From the NCBI GenBank assembly GCA_900128585.1, contig LT642182.1, positions 1 to 40,503 of the forward strand: DNA of 40,503 bases, in the 5' to 3' direction. Of the stretch, positions 1 through 9,446 are shown piece after piece. Every line of letters begins with the position of its first letter. The first letter of the stretch is position 1. Under the pieces are notes generated by a model. It was not told where the DNA came from, made no database searches, and saw nothing but the letters and a program-made list of their open reading frames with translations. Both the position numbers and the translations under genes were made by a program. Source of the stretch: Stramenopiles sp. TOSAG23-3 (lineage: Eukaryota; Sar).

Positions 1-1019
1 GAAAATAAAAATAAACAACCGGAAGAAGCAACAACAACAACGCATTCAATAAATTAAAAATAAAAGCACCACGGCAGTATAATAACACAGTGTTAAAATG
101 CTGCTAGCTATCTATATTTATTAAAAAAAAAACGGTTGAGTCTGCGACTAAATACAATATGAAATTTAAGTTCGTACTTGGTATTGTAGTCTTTCTTTCT
201 TTCTCTATTAAATTTAAAACCAAACGTCTTTTCCTTGTCTTAAAATGATGACAATAAAAGTATAATAGGACTAATAATGTACAATTGTACAACATTAGTC
301 CAATTAGCTTTATAATGGGCGACTTTGATGTATTTAAATTGTTGTAGAACTGACTAAAAAATAAAAAAATAAAATAAAACAATAATAATAATACAGTACC
401 GGTATAATACTGTAAATGGACGAAAAAAAGAAGGATCGATTACGAAATCAAAGAAAGAGAAGTTTCATATGATGGATACAGTACGTACAGTACACGAGGG
501 AGGACCACAAGACAAGTATAATTCCAATAATAATATAATCAGTAATACACAGCACCACAACAACAAAAAATAACAAAAAAGCAGAGAGAAGAAGGAGGGA
601 GATTATCATCATCTTTGTTAAATTCTTTTGATTTTTGAAATCACATCCTCGTAATATATCCCTCTGCTGCTACTGCCATAATAATACTACTACATATAAC
701 AACAAACAAACAACAACAACAAAATAATAATAAAATAATAATAAAAAAAAAAAGAAGCAACAAGTATGATAACAGTACGTTAGTAGGTAGAAGAAGAAGA
801 AAAAAATATTATTAATAATAATAATTTATCATCAGAAACTCTATTAGATCGAAGAAGTTTTAACAAAATGCGAAGAGAAGAGGATTTGGAGCAGAAGAAA
901 GAAAGTTAACGATGCGATTCGGATCCATTATAAAATCATCGAACGAAACCATCTGATTTTTAGAGTTTTGAGACTACGTATTATTGGAGCAAAGTCTGGC
1001 CTAGAACGCAGCATTAACA
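1..1019. other. AT-rich intergenic region upstream of DYNC2LI1
   Basis: No convincing gene is present. The stretch is dominated by A/T homopolymers and TAA/AAT trinucleotide runs (for example around 380-395, 720-755 and 800-830), with a small GTACCGGTA motif near 397-412. A 92-codon minus-strand open frame at 104-382 is composed of low-complexity Phe/Leu/Asn/Thr codons from the AT-rich background and is not supported. The last 100 bases probably contain the 5' UTR and promoter of the gene starting at 1020, but no specific element can be recognised. Confidence 0.7.
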
Positions 1020-2282
1020 ATGGCCGCTGTTGGAGCACGCGATATTTGGAGCATACTGACGGAAGAGGACGTGGACGCGAAACGAAAGGGGGGGAACGAA
1101 GAAAATAGTGCAGCGAACGAGACTAATACCGGCAGCTCGGGCGCTGCGATGAAGTCGTCCACGGCAAAAGAGACGTACGTGCTTTTCCTGGGGGACAAGC
1201 AGAGCGGAAAGTCCACTGCGGTGAACATGTTTCTTAACCCGACAAAGGACGAGAAGCCGAAGCCCACGGTCGCGTTGGAGTATACCTACGGCCGGAAAAG
1301 TAGTAGTAATAGCTCGGCGAAGGACATTGCGCACATATGGGAGCTTGGCGGGGGCGGAAAGCTGTCCGAGCTTATCAAGGTCCCACTATCTTTGGAAAGA
1401 ATCCAAAACTTCCATGCGATCCTCTGCGTCAACCTAGAAAAGCCGAACAAAGCCCTGGACAGCCTGCAAACTTGGATAGGTTTGATCAGGGGCAGGGTCT
1501 CTGAGTGCATGGAAGGGTTACGCCGCACCCGAAAGGGGAGTAAAGTCGAGGCAAAACTAACGAAGAAACGGAATTCAATATATGCGAAACATGCCCATGT
1601 ACGGCAGATCGATATTTGCCCAATCCCGATTACGATCGTTTGCACAAAGTACGACAAGTTTGCCGACCAAGACCCGGTAAAGCGAAAGGTGCTGTTAAAT
1701 GCGTTGCGTTACGTAGCATTTTCAAACGGGGCGGCTATCTACTGTGTCAGTCGCTCCGACAAAACGCTTCAACAGTATTTTCGAGGGGCTATGAATTCCT
1801 ACTGTTTTGGAAGCGCGCCCCGGAAGGGAAACCAGCTAGATTCATCCAAACCAGTCATTATTAATTTCGGGGTCGATAGTAGCAAACATTTTGGCATTCC
1901 TGCCGGCGCTAGTAGCCAAGATTTTGAAGAGGGAAGTGTCAGTTCAGCCGGCCGGCTGAGGTTCAAGAAATGGAAAGCAGCGGTCGAAGACGATAGTATC
2001 TACCCCCAGAACACGCTGGAAGATGACATGGACGCGGTCGTTTCTGAATTTGATAGCCAGTCTTTCCAAGAAGAGAAGGTGGACGCCGCCAGGGCTGAGA
2101 AAGACCGTGAACTGGCGCAGTACAAGCACGAGGCCGAGAGAAAACAGCGCATTGCCAATGAGATGGGCCGCAAAGCATCGACATCGAAGAAGTCTAGTAG
2201 GCGCAATAAAAAATCCTCAAGCAGCAATGCTGGCAGTGGTGAAGCATCTGCTACCCAGCCAAAAGTATCGCGAAAGAAGTAA
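1020..2282 (+). CDS. DYNC2LI1: Cytoplasmic dynein 2 light intermediate chain (IFT dynein)
   Basis: This 420-residue protein matches the dynein-2 light intermediate chain (D1bLIC), a subunit of the retrograde intraflagellar transport motor. A Ras-like GTPase fold is visible: P-loop GDKQSGKST at about residues 58-66, then the family hallmark EYTYGRK and DIAHIWELGGG (about 87-112), and TKYDKF in the position of the guanine-specificity loop (about 209-214). The segment KRKVLLNALRYVAFSNGA agrees with the animal protein. A charged helix (about 350-395) and a Lys/Ser-rich tail follow. Walker A is intact, unlike in some dynein LICs. The start ATG at 1020 sits in the context aacaATGG. The gene converges with the CRT-like gene at 2555-3685. 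It implies a ciliated or flagellated stage in this organism. Confidence 0.93.
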   Translation: MAAVGARDIWSILTEEDVDAKRKGGNEENSAANETNTGSSGAAMKSSTAKETYVLFLGDKQSGKSTAVNMFLNPTKDEKPKPTVALEYTYGRKSSSNSSAKDIAHIWELGGGGKLSELIKVPLSLERIQNFHAILCVNLEKPNKALDSLQTWIGLIRGRVSECMEGLRRTRKGSKVEAKLTKKRNSIYAKHAHVRQIDICPIPITIVCTKYDKFADQDPVKRKVLLNALRYVAFSNGAAIYCVSRSDKTLQQYFRGAMNSYCFGSAPRKGNQLDSSKPVIINFGVDSSKHFGIPAGASSQDFEEGSVSSAGRLRFKKWKAAVEDDSIYPQNTLEDDMDAVVSEFDSQSFQEEKVDAARAEKDRELAQYKHEAERKQRIANEMGRKASTSKKSSRRNKKSSSSNAGSGEASATQPKVSRKK

Positions 2283-2554
2283 ATTTAGTTTGATCCCTCT
2301 CGTAAAATAGAAGAACTTGTATACACCAGTAAAAAATATCTTTTATTCTCTTGGCACTCGGCGCGTCGGTATATTTTTTATCATTTTACAGTCAGTTCGT
2401 ACTCTTATTTCTCTTATACCATATGATACCTGAATGGAACTTCTGGTAACGTAATTTATCATATCATATTGTTATCTTATCATAACAAGAAAATTTTCAT
2501 AATTATATAATAATATAATAATCATTTTACGATATCAGAAGTCGATTTACAAAA
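2283..2554. other. Short convergent intergenic region
   Basis: This AT-rich spacer lies between the 3' ends of two convergent genes and should hold both 3' UTRs. It contains TATCATATCAT and ATAATATAATAATA runs. No gene or clear polyadenylation signal could be assigned. Confidence 0.6.
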
Positions 2555-3685
2555 TCAGTCCTTCGCTTCATTGCGCTGAAACACGAAGTATCCCCCAACA
2601 CATACCACGAGGGCAAATAAGTCGCTTAAATAAAACGAGTCCGCAAAACCGCCGACAAGAAATGGCATGCAAAAAACAAACTGCTGTATTGGAATAGTCA
2701 CAGCACTCGCCACGGCCATTGCCGGCGCGCCAAAATTACTAATTATATAGAGGCCCAAAAAGTAACACCAAAAATCAACGCAGCAGTAGCTTAGGAAAAG
2801 GGCCGTGTTTTTCCAATCGCACGAATCCCCTTGGCCCAGCGTGCACCGGACCCCATCCAGCATGACACCTGGAATCTCCGTAATGTCAAGGCCGCCGAAA
2901 ATTGACAACGTCTGCGAGGGCAGAAAGAAAATGTACAGAAAGAATTGGACGTACATTGTCCAACAAAACATTTTCATCGGGTGCAGTGCTTTGTAGCGCG
3001 AAAAGATGTAGTCCTCATACACCCGTTCAGTACCGAGGAACAATTGCGCCACGATAAAAAAAAGGGTAGAGTACCAATACACCGGATGCGCACCACCCCC
3101 ACTAGAATGTTCATTAGGGTTCAAAACATCCCGTAACCCCGACAATACACAGCCCAGGAGTATCAAGAAAGCCCCAGCCAAAGATTTTGAAGTGGGCGTT
3201 CTTCGAAGGAAAAAATAACTCAATACCAAGACCACTGGTAGGCTCAAAAGCGGTAGCAGCGATTGCGAAAGTCCAGCGGTGTTGGGCATCCCAACAGCCT
3301 GAAAAAAGTTAGCCGTCCCATTCAGAGCACCTATTGCAACTAAATAATACCATGGGCTATGCGACTTCCCATCGTTTTCCGCAACAACAGCAGCCGTGGT
3401 TTGAAGTGGTGGGGTAGCGTTGTCTTCCGCAACCCGCGCTTTTCGCTGTAGGTAAATTACACCAATGGTGGACCAAATGCAATATACAAGCGCTGTCGAC
3501 TGATTCAAGTACTGGGCGTAAATTTTTGGATAAACGTCAAAGAGAATGTACCCCAAGATCCCATCCGTAGCCAGGAAGCATACGTATAAAAATACGATAA
3601 AGTAAAACCAACGTTCTCTCCGCCCTGAACCTGTTGTATCAGTACCCTGGCCCTGATTAGTTGGCAACAGTGGAGGAAACTCCAT
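2555..3685 (-). CDS. CRT-like transporter (chloroquine-resistance-transporter-like, DMT superfamily)
   Basis: The protein has 376 residues and about ten hydrophobic segments, typical of the CRT-like branch of the drug/metabolite transporter superfamily. Family members sit in vacuolar or plastid envelope membranes and move small peptides, thiols or drugs. Supporting features are the segment ALNGTANFFQAVGMPNTAG followed by SQSLLPLLSLPVVLVLSYFF, which aligns with the CRT 'xxxNFFxAxGxxxTxGxxQxLL' region. A lumenal loop with paired cysteines (CTLGQGDSC) lies before the seventh helix. The C-terminal half reads SNFGAPAMAVASAVTIPIQQ, the usual pseudo-repeat signature. The N-terminus is short and hydrophilic without an obvious signal or transit peptide, so a vacuolar location is more likely than plastid. 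The ATG at 3685 is followed by G. The substrate cannot be read from the sequence. Confidence 0.85.
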   Translation of the reverse strand: MEFPPLLPTNQGQGTDTTGSGRRERWFYFIVFLYVCFLATDGILGYILFDVYPKIYAQYLNQSTALVYCIWSTIGVIYLQRKARVAEDNATPPLQTTAAVVAENDGKSHSPWYYLVAIGALNGTANFFQAVGMPNTAGLSQSLLPLLSLPVVLVLSYFFLRRTPTSKSLAGAFLILLGCVLSGLRDVLNPNEHSSGGGAHPVYWYSTLFFIVAQLFLGTERVYEDYIFSRYKALHPMKMFCWTMYVQFFLYIFFLPSQTLSIFGGLDITEIPGVMLDGVRCTLGQGDSCDWKNTALFLSYCCVDFWCYFLGLYIISNFGAPAMAVASAVTIPIQQFVFCMPFLVGGFADSFYLSDLFALVVCVGGYFVFQRNEAKD

Positions 3686-4192
3686 AGCTGACGTACACGA
3701 GTTCGATTCTTTTTTCTTCGATGGTTTCTTTAAACTGAAACGATTTCAGAAGTACGCGTAAGATGTTTACTCTACAATTCTTCCGATTCATTCCTTTTCG
3801 GGTAGAATAGTACCTATTTTTCGCTTCGTATCATCCATGCTTGCTTGTTCCTCGCGCAAAATGCGAACGAAATGAAAAATACGATGATAGAGGATGAGGA
3901 TGGGGTCGGGGGTGGTGGGTGTACTATTACCCTTGGTATGAGAAGAAGGAGAGGAGGAGCCCTCCACATTTTATCATTTTTTATTAAATATTATTTAGTC
4001 TTAAGAAGTAACAGTGTCAGAGAAAGTGAAGAAATTGCCTCTCGCCTCTCAGGTACATTAACTTTAAAATACATCATGTTTTAACATTATTTCGTAATTC
4101 GTAATTCCTAAGAATAATATCTTTCTGTTTCCGTGCTCGACTATTCCCTCGCTCTAATTCTCATGTTTTTACGATTTCGTAAAAAAACTTTT
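3686..4192. other. Intergenic region between two minus-strand genes
   Basis: This contains the 5' flank of the CRT-like gene and the 3' flank of the PP2A gene. A G-rich patch (GGGGTCGGGGGTGGTGGG, about 3902-3919) stands out from the AT-rich background. I considered a tRNA-like GAGTTCGATTC plus T-run at about 3699-3714 and rejected it. No gene is supported; the 79-codon plus-strand frame at 3845-4084 has no recognisable features. Confidence 0.6.
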
Positions 4193-5110
4193 TTACATGA
4201 AATAATCAGGGACGCGTGCGGAATCCGGCTTGGTCGATTCATCACGCGGTGCAGGGTTGAATGAAATGATGTCCTGTTTGCCCGTTTCGTCGATCTCCAT
4301 TATAGCTGCTTTATTTCCGCATCGGTAGCAATAATTTGGCGCGCTGAATAGAGTTACCACTTGCTGGCCATGGGTTTCTTGAAAGCCCTCCATTACCAAC
4401 TGGTGGGCACGAACAATCTTTTGAAAGTTGTTTATGTGATTGAACTGTTGGGAGCAATCTTCCCCAAACGTATACCCAGCCCCACGCGGGGATATTCCCC
4501 AGCCACATCGATCGTCAGGATCCGACCACACCAAGTCACATAATGGGCCTTCGTGCGGAACTTCTACTTTCCTGTCCAACTGCTGAACATGGTCGATAGT
4601 ATCCAAGGACGGGGATAAGCCACCGTGGGGGCAAAACAACTTGTACGAACTTTCTACACTGGCTGCGATCGGCAAGCAGTCGAACAAATCGGTAAAATAT
4701 TGCCAGACGTTGGCATTGCCGTACGTCCTCATGCACTCATCGTAAAACCCGTACACTTGGGTGATTTGCCTACTTTCGTGGTTTCCACGCAGCATATGGA
4801 TACGATTCTTGTGGCGGACTTTTAGGCACGTCAGCAAAGCGATGCACCGGAGAGAAAAGTAACCACGGTCTACATAGTCACCCAAAAACAAATAATTGGT
4901 TTCGGGCAGGCGTCCACCTATTCGAAACAATTCTAGTAAGTCGTAAAATTGGCCATGGATATCACCCACAATAGTGACGGGGCACTGTATCGAAACGACG
5001 TTTTTCTCCTCTTCCAATATTTCTTTACAAGACTGACAAATGGCCTTCAGTTCCGCCTCGGTCAAATTTTCTCCTTTGTAGAGTTTTTCTAGCTCTTCTG
5101 AGTAGTCCAT
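4193..5110 (-). CDS. PPP2C: Serine/threonine protein phosphatase 2A catalytic subunit
   Basis: This 305-residue protein is a near full-length PP2A-type PPP-family phosphatase (animal PP2Ac has 309). All metal and catalytic motifs are present: [33 protein letters not shown] and [11 protein letters not shown]. The combination [16 protein letters not shown] followed by FNPAPR places it with PP2A rather than PP4 or PP6. The enzyme dephosphorylates Ser/Thr in the cytosol and nucleus as part of heterotrimers with A and B subunits. One striking difference is that the C-terminal tail reads VPDYFM, whereas PP2A, PP4 and PP6 end in Leu, which is carboxymethylated by LCMT1. The terminal codon is ATG at 4198-4196 immediately before TAA. 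The start ATG at 5110 is followed by G. Confidence 0.95.
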   Translation of the reverse strand: MDYSEELEKLYKGENLTEAELKAICQSCKEILEEEKNVVSIQCPVTIVGDIHGQFYDLLELFRIGGRLPETNYLFLGDYVDRGYFSLRCIALLTCLKVRHKNRIHMLRGNHESRQITQVYGFYDECMRTYGNANVWQYFTDLFDCLPIAASVESSYKLFCPHGGLSPSLDTIDHVQQLDRKVEVPHEGPLCDLVWSDPDDRCGWGISPRGAGYTFGEDCSQQFNHINNFQKIVRAHQLVMEGFQETHGQQVVTLFSAPNYCYRCGNKAAIMEIDETGKQDIISFNPAPRDESTKPDSARVPDYFM

Positions 5111-6413
5111 CCCGCCCTAAATTAAAAAAACCTTTGCGTTCAAATACACTACCAGGTTTCCTGCCAGCCTACTATATTTCCTGATATCAACGCAGGGATA
5201 GACAATCGAAAGGTAATGAAAATATCTCACCAAATATCCCTTTTCATTGGATTAATCATTTACATCCTTTTAGCTTTAGTTAACACATGAGTTGAGAAAC
5301 TTGTACTAGACGACTAGCTGAGTGTAGTAAAAAATTATAATAAAAAATAAATAATAATAAAAGGAGGAGGAGGAAATAATAGCTATACTGCTGTAGTGAT
5401 ATTGATATTTCGGCTAAACCTACGTACCTGGTACCGTATTAGATTTAGGAATAAGTGGCTATAGATAGTACGGTGGATGATGTATTTTGTATTTTGTACT
5501 ATATTTGTATTTGTATTTGATCTGAATCCTATGAAATGTATTTTATATACAGTAGTAGATATTTTTTTATTATATTTATCAATTATTCCTAATTATACGT
5601 TCGTCGTATTTCTTTATTAAAAAAATAGAAAAAAACCAAAATATCTTTAAAAAACAAAAAACAATAATTAATTATCTAAAAAAATTGGTAGAACGACTAT
5701 TAAATTAATTATAATAAAATATCTTCACAAATGTACTACAGTACAGTACCAAGTAGTTCACGAACTCTCGTATTAATTATATTTTAAATCCTCATAAGTA
5801 CGTACACTGGTACTTAAATTATACACTATTGTACCTATCTATTTTCTTATTTTTCTTCTTCTTCTTCTTCAGTGAATTCATTTGAACCACCCAACGCATT
5901 GCTCGACTGACCCAGTAATTAAAAATAATAAAAGTATTAGTCTACATTGTGTGAATGTATAAAATATGTATTAATATGTATGTGTGTGTCATTTCCTTAG
6001 TCTAGTCTCTATATTTTTATACTCTTTTTAGACTTTTTACTTCATCACTCTAACCTCTATCCTCCTCAATAATGTCATCATCATTTATAAAATATCTCAC
6101 GCTGTGGTGATGTGGTATGGTGGGGAATGAATGGGGTGTTGTGATGAAGAATAATATAAAAAAAAAAATAATAATAATAACAACCGACCCGACGAAGAAG
6201 AGAAAGAAGTTTATATAATATAATACTGCTGTAGGAAAGAAAATGAACAACTGTGAAGCTGTCCTTCTACTTTGTAATTGTACGAAATACGTTTAGAATC
6301 CGACAAACATTTCATTCTATACCACATAAATAAAATATCGGAAAGATAACTAACGTACGGGGTTTCGAGCAAAGCTAGACGCGGAGAATACATTAACCCA
6401 CGTGCGTTTTGCG
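5111..6413. other. AT-rich divergent intergenic region
   Basis: This 1.3-kb spacer separates the divergent PP2A and NMNAT-like genes. It contains ATAATAATAA and TTATTA microsatellites, a CTTCTTCTTCTTCTTC run (about 5855-5871), a TATGTATTAATATGTATGTGTGTGT stretch (about 5965-5990) and a small GTACCTGGTACC palindrome (about 5424-5436). No RNA or protein gene is supported. The two short minus-strand frames in it are low-complexity. Promoters of both flanking genes must lie here. Confidence 0.65.
5421..5440. repeat. Small GTACC-type palindrome
   Basis: The stretch TACGTACCTGGTACCGTA is a short member of the GGTACC-rich palindromic family that recurs in other spacers of this window (8441, 9098, 12545, 12694, 15423, 33455). 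Confidence 0.6.
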
Positions 6414-8333
6414 ATGGCTGCACAACTGCGAGAAGCAAAAGGATGGTTGGAGGAGGGGCTGATAGACGAGAACGACTACGCGGTAGTGAAGCAGCAGGTT
6501 GTCGAAGCCTTGGCGTCGTCCGTGCGTTCTTATACAGGCAGGGCGCCCAGCGAATTATCTGGGGCGCCAAATGGAGAGGATTTTGCGAATGGGAAACGGC
6601 GTAGTCCTAGAGGAGAGGCATCCCAGGCGTTCGAATTCAGTCCGAACGGTGGCAACGGCGCCCGGCAGTCGCTCCCATTTCGTTCAAAACGACAACGGGT
6701 TGCAATTTTGGGGGGCAGTTTTGACCCGATCACGGATGGCCATTTAAAAATGGCAGCAGAGGTAATACACATGGGCGTTGCCGATGAAGTGTGGATAACA
6801 CCGTGCGGGTCTCGACCAGACAAGCCCTCGCTACGGACTTCGGCGCTCGACCGGTACTTAATGTGCCACTTGGCCGTGAACACTGTGTTTAGTAGCGACT
6901 TCCCGATCAAGGTGTGCGCGTTCGAGCTAGGCAAGGCTCAGGCGTACGCTACCGTGGACTTGCTAGCTCTTTTGGACGTTCGCTTTCCAGAATATCACAT
7001 TATGTTTGTCGTTGGAAGTGATTTGCTAACCAGTATTCCGTCGTGGTCTGGCGGCGACCCCAAAAACCGTGTGCTGGACGGCCGCCCTTGGTATAGAATG
7101 CGCGAGATCATAGTCATATCGCGGCCAGGGCAAAGTATTCCGCACGACTGGGCCCAAGGAGGAAACATCACTATTTTAAATTCCGTCAGCGCCGAAGGGA
7201 AGGTCATTAGTGTTAATATATCTAGTTCGGAGATACGAAGGCGTATGACGAGCACGAAAGGGACAATTGAGAGCGTGTTTTTCGGGAAATCTACGCGTAG
7301 AGTCGAAGGCCTGTTGCCTTTGGCCGTTAGCGAGCACATATCCAAGTACAACTTGTTGGATCAAGTCGCACCTTTTCGGAAGGTGAGGGACAATACAATC
7401 GACGAAATGGCAGCGCAATTCGAGAACGAGACAGTATGCTCGCCGCGAGAGAAAAAGGGAGAAGTGTTGGTCAATAGTCGAAGGTATAATATTACAGTGG
7501 AGACGTCGAACAATTCGTCTGTGCGGCGGAGGATAGCAATTTTTGGTGGCATATTTGACCCTATTACAGACGGGCACTGTAAAATGGCTGCAGAAGTCAT
7601 TCATTCCAACAAAGCAGACGAAGTTTGGATCGTACCATGCGGCCCTCGAGTGGACCGACCGGACCTGAAAACTTCGGCAATCGACAGGTTTATCATGTGC
7701 CATTTGGCGGTGCACACGACTTTCTCCAGCAACATGCCAATCAAGGTTTGCCCAATAGAAGTTTTTGAAAATGAATCGATTACGACACCCGCTTTGCTAA
7801 AACGTTTGAAGGACCAAAACCCGAACAAAGATTTTTCCTTTGTTGCCGGCTCAGACTTGCTTTCTGCAATAAACACCTGGGCAAGACCCGCAGATGACCC
7901 CAATTGGTACGAAACTCAGAGCTTTTTAATAATACCGAGGCCGCTGTATGACATACCGGAATCATGGAGTAGTAGAGAAAATGTTGAAATCGTTTCTAGC
8001 CCTTTGCACGATGGCGAAACCATTGCCACTAATAACAGCAGCACAGAAGTACGTCGCCGAATGGCGTTGCCATCAACCCTAAGTGGTATTCCGGTATCTA
8101 GGTGCTTAGAAGGATTGGTATCCCACGCTGTTATCGTCCATATACGCCGTTATGGATTGTATACGGAAACTCCGCGGGTAATAGCAAAAGAGATCGGGGA
8201 AGTTCTCACGCCAGGGTCAAGTGGGGCGAATTTCTCGTCTCCAAACTTGCATGCAGCTCAGGAAAATGATGTTGTTTCACCACCCGATATGAAACTAGTT
8301 GAATTAGCGGGGACGAAGACGGAGTTGAAATGA
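6414..8333 (+). CDS. Tandem-duplicated NMNAT/NadD-like nucleotidyltransferase with N-terminal SHOCT-like helix pair
   Basis: The 639-residue protein holds two nucleotidylyltransferase domains (about residues 95-320 and 370-585) of the nicotinate/nicotinamide-mononucleotide adenylyltransferase type. Each has GG-x-FDPITDGH with the T-x-G-H nucleotide-binding motif, an RxxMCHLAV helix, a FVxGSDLL strand and a KMSKS-equivalent motif near its end (SSSEIRRRM and SSTEVRRRM). The expected reaction is NMN or NaMN plus ATP to NAD or NaAD plus PPi. The N-terminal 35 residues (LREAKGWLEEGLIDENDYAVVKQ) resemble a SHOCT oligomerisation motif. The open frame reaches GTG at 6402, but the first ATG is at 6414 with following G, so I chose that. 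Typical NadD proteins have about 200 residues and one domain. Both copies look catalytically intact; substrate preference is uncertain. Confidence 0.87.
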   Translation: MAAQLREAKGWLEEGLIDENDYAVVKQQVVEALASSVRSYTGRAPSELSGAPNGEDFANGKRRSPRGEASQAFEFSPNGGNGARQSLPFRSKRQRVAILGGSFDPITDGHLKMAAEVIHMGVADEVWITPCGSRPDKPSLRTSALDRYLMCHLAVNTVFSSDFPIKVCAFELGKAQAYATVDLLALLDVRFPEYHIMFVVGSDLLTSIPSWSGGDPKNRVLDGRPWYRMREIIVISRPGQSIPHDWAQGGNITILNSVSAEGKVISVNISSSEIRRRMTSTKGTIESVFFGKSTRRVEGLLPLAVSEHISKYNLLDQVAPFRKVRDNTIDEMAAQFENETVCSPREKKGEVLVNSRRYNITVETSNNSSVRRRIAIFGGIFDPITDGHCKMAAEVIHSNKADEVWIVPCGPRVDRPDLKTSAIDRFIMCHLAVHTTFSSNMPIKVCPIEVFENESITTPALLKRLKDQNPNKDFSFVAGSDLLSAINTWARPADDPNWYETQSFLIIPRPLYDIPESWSSRENVEIVSSPLHDGETIATNNSSTEVRRRMALPSTLSGIPVSRCLEGLVSHAVIVHIRRYGLYTETPRVIAKEIGEVLTPGSSGANFSSPNLHAAQENDVVSPPDMKLVELAGTKTELK

Positions 8334-8440
8334 CGCGCAGCCCCAGCGAGGTATCAGCCGCCTGCCTTTGTGTTAATATTTTATGTACAGCTGGCTCCCT
8401 TTCGCTGAATTTTTGAGAGGAGGCTTTTTGATAAATAGTT

Positions 8441-8496
8441 ACCTTACCTGTACCAGGTACCCTGTACGGGTAACCTGTACCCAGGTACCCGTACCA
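8441..8496. repeat. GTACC-rich palindromic repeat cluster
   Basis: Overlapping GGTACC, CCTGTAC and GGGTAACC units follow each other without spacing. The sequence is largely self-complementary and recurs in at least six other spacers of the window. Confidence 0.75.
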
Positions 8497-8597
8497 TTAT
8501 TATTACGAGGTGTTACTAAACGAACTATCATATCATATCATACGAATTTGTGTGTACATCAAAAAAAGCATCAAAAATTGATTAATTTTAATTACAC

Positions 8598-8828
8598 ACA
8601 CTTATTACTAACAGCCCGGATAATGAAGAATCGGAGTCACAGCATAGTTCTCAATAATTTGAACAAGTCAATTATGGAACACAACCAGACGAGATGGTAC
8701 GAAGTTTTGAAGATTATGATTGGGAACAGGGTCGAGCAGTCGCAAAATTAGATCAGTTCTACAATTGGGATAATCTTGAGAGTCTTAAAACATACTATAT
8801 CATTTGTTTTTTTTTATTAAATAACTAA
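8598..8828 (+). pseudogene. Possible degenerate coding remnant
   Basis: In one frame the sequence reads as a Glu/Gln/Ser-rich peptide (SPDNEESESQHSSQ), then TAA at 8655-8657, then an acidic peptide with EMVRSFEDYDWEQGRAVAKL and LDQFYNWDNLESLK until TAA at 8826. The composition is unlike random translation of AT-rich DNA. No family is recognised. It may be an exon of an unrecognised gene, a decayed gene, or chance. Confidence 0.22.
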
Positions 8829-8829
8829 A

Positions 8830-9012
8830 ACAGCCAATTTTGTTGTTTTAAAATATACATTGAATGAAGGAATGTATATTAATAAACCTCGTTTTTTAAT
8901 AAACCTCGAATGTCTACAACATCTTAGAGTTCAGTTCGCAGTACATTTAATTTTAATTACTTGAATAACAGCCAATTTTCTTGTTTATTAATAACAGCCA
9001 ATTTTCTTGTTT
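8830..9012. repeat. Upstream copy of a repeat block flanking the 9447-10430 gene
   Basis: The block runs from a CAGCCAATTTTGTTG box through TGAATGAAGGAATGTA, GAATGTCTA and TCAGTTCGCAGTA, then TTTAATTTTAATTA, to two CAGCCAATTTTCTTG boxes (8969-8983 and 8995-9009). The same ordered elements recur downstream at about 10508-10596 and 10728-10808, in direct orientation and diverged. Confidence 0.65.
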
Positions 9013-9097
9013 TTATTATTAATAAAAAAAGGAAGATTTTGTAGTGTACGTATTGCCATATCTCGATATATTTTATTGAGTGAATAATTGTTTTACA

Positions 9098-9192
9098 GTG
9101 TACGGTACAGGTACCTGGTACGGTACCGTACCCGTACCAGGTACCTGGTACAGGATTTATACCGGTACCTGGTAATACTTGGGGTAATACCT
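9098..9192. repeat. GTACC-rich palindromic repeat cluster with 18-bp perfect palindrome
   Basis: This is the longest such cluster in the left half. It contains the perfect 18-bp palindrome GTACCAGGTACCTGGTAC at 9134-9151, flanked by GGTACCGTACC and ACCGGTACCTGG units. Confidence 0.8.
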
Positions 9193-9446
9193 ACTCGATA
9201 TCTATATAAGAGAGTAAGTATTATTAGATGGATAAAAAAAAAAGAACGTTATAATAATAAAATTATAAAAAATATATATAATAATAATAGATAATTGTGT
9301 ATTGAATTCTATTACATACAATGATCTGGTAAAATTATGATTTTAGTCGGTTGAGACGACTGAATTCAAATTTGTCTTAGTTTATTTCTGGTTAGCAAAA
9401 TTTTCCAATCTAAAGAGCAGAGTCACATTAGCCACGTTAACTGAAC

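Larger units (their letters stand above)
8334..9446. other. Repeat-rich intergenic region with possible coding remnant
   Basis: The stretch contains two GTACC-palindrome clusters, three CAGCCAATTTTxTTG boxes and a block related to the region downstream of the 9447-10430 gene. A frame at 8598-8828 reads as an acidic, hydrophilic peptide interrupted by one TAA (8655-8657) and could be a gene remnant. The 122-codon open frame at 8383-8751 starts inside the palindromic repeat and is not convincing. Confidence 0.6.

Noticed and set aside
104-382. 92-codon minus-strand open frame
   Set aside because: Low-complexity Phe/Leu/Asn composition from AT-rich spacer, no domain, no neighbouring support.
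3688-3716. tRNA-like T-arm (GAGTTCGATTC) followed by a T run
   Set aside because: No acceptor stem or A box in the right place; it lies at the start of a protein gene on the other strand.
8383-8751. 122-codon plus-strand frame
   Set aside because: Begins inside the GTACC palindromic repeat and ends in AT-rich spacer; another frame of the same DNA looks more protein-like.
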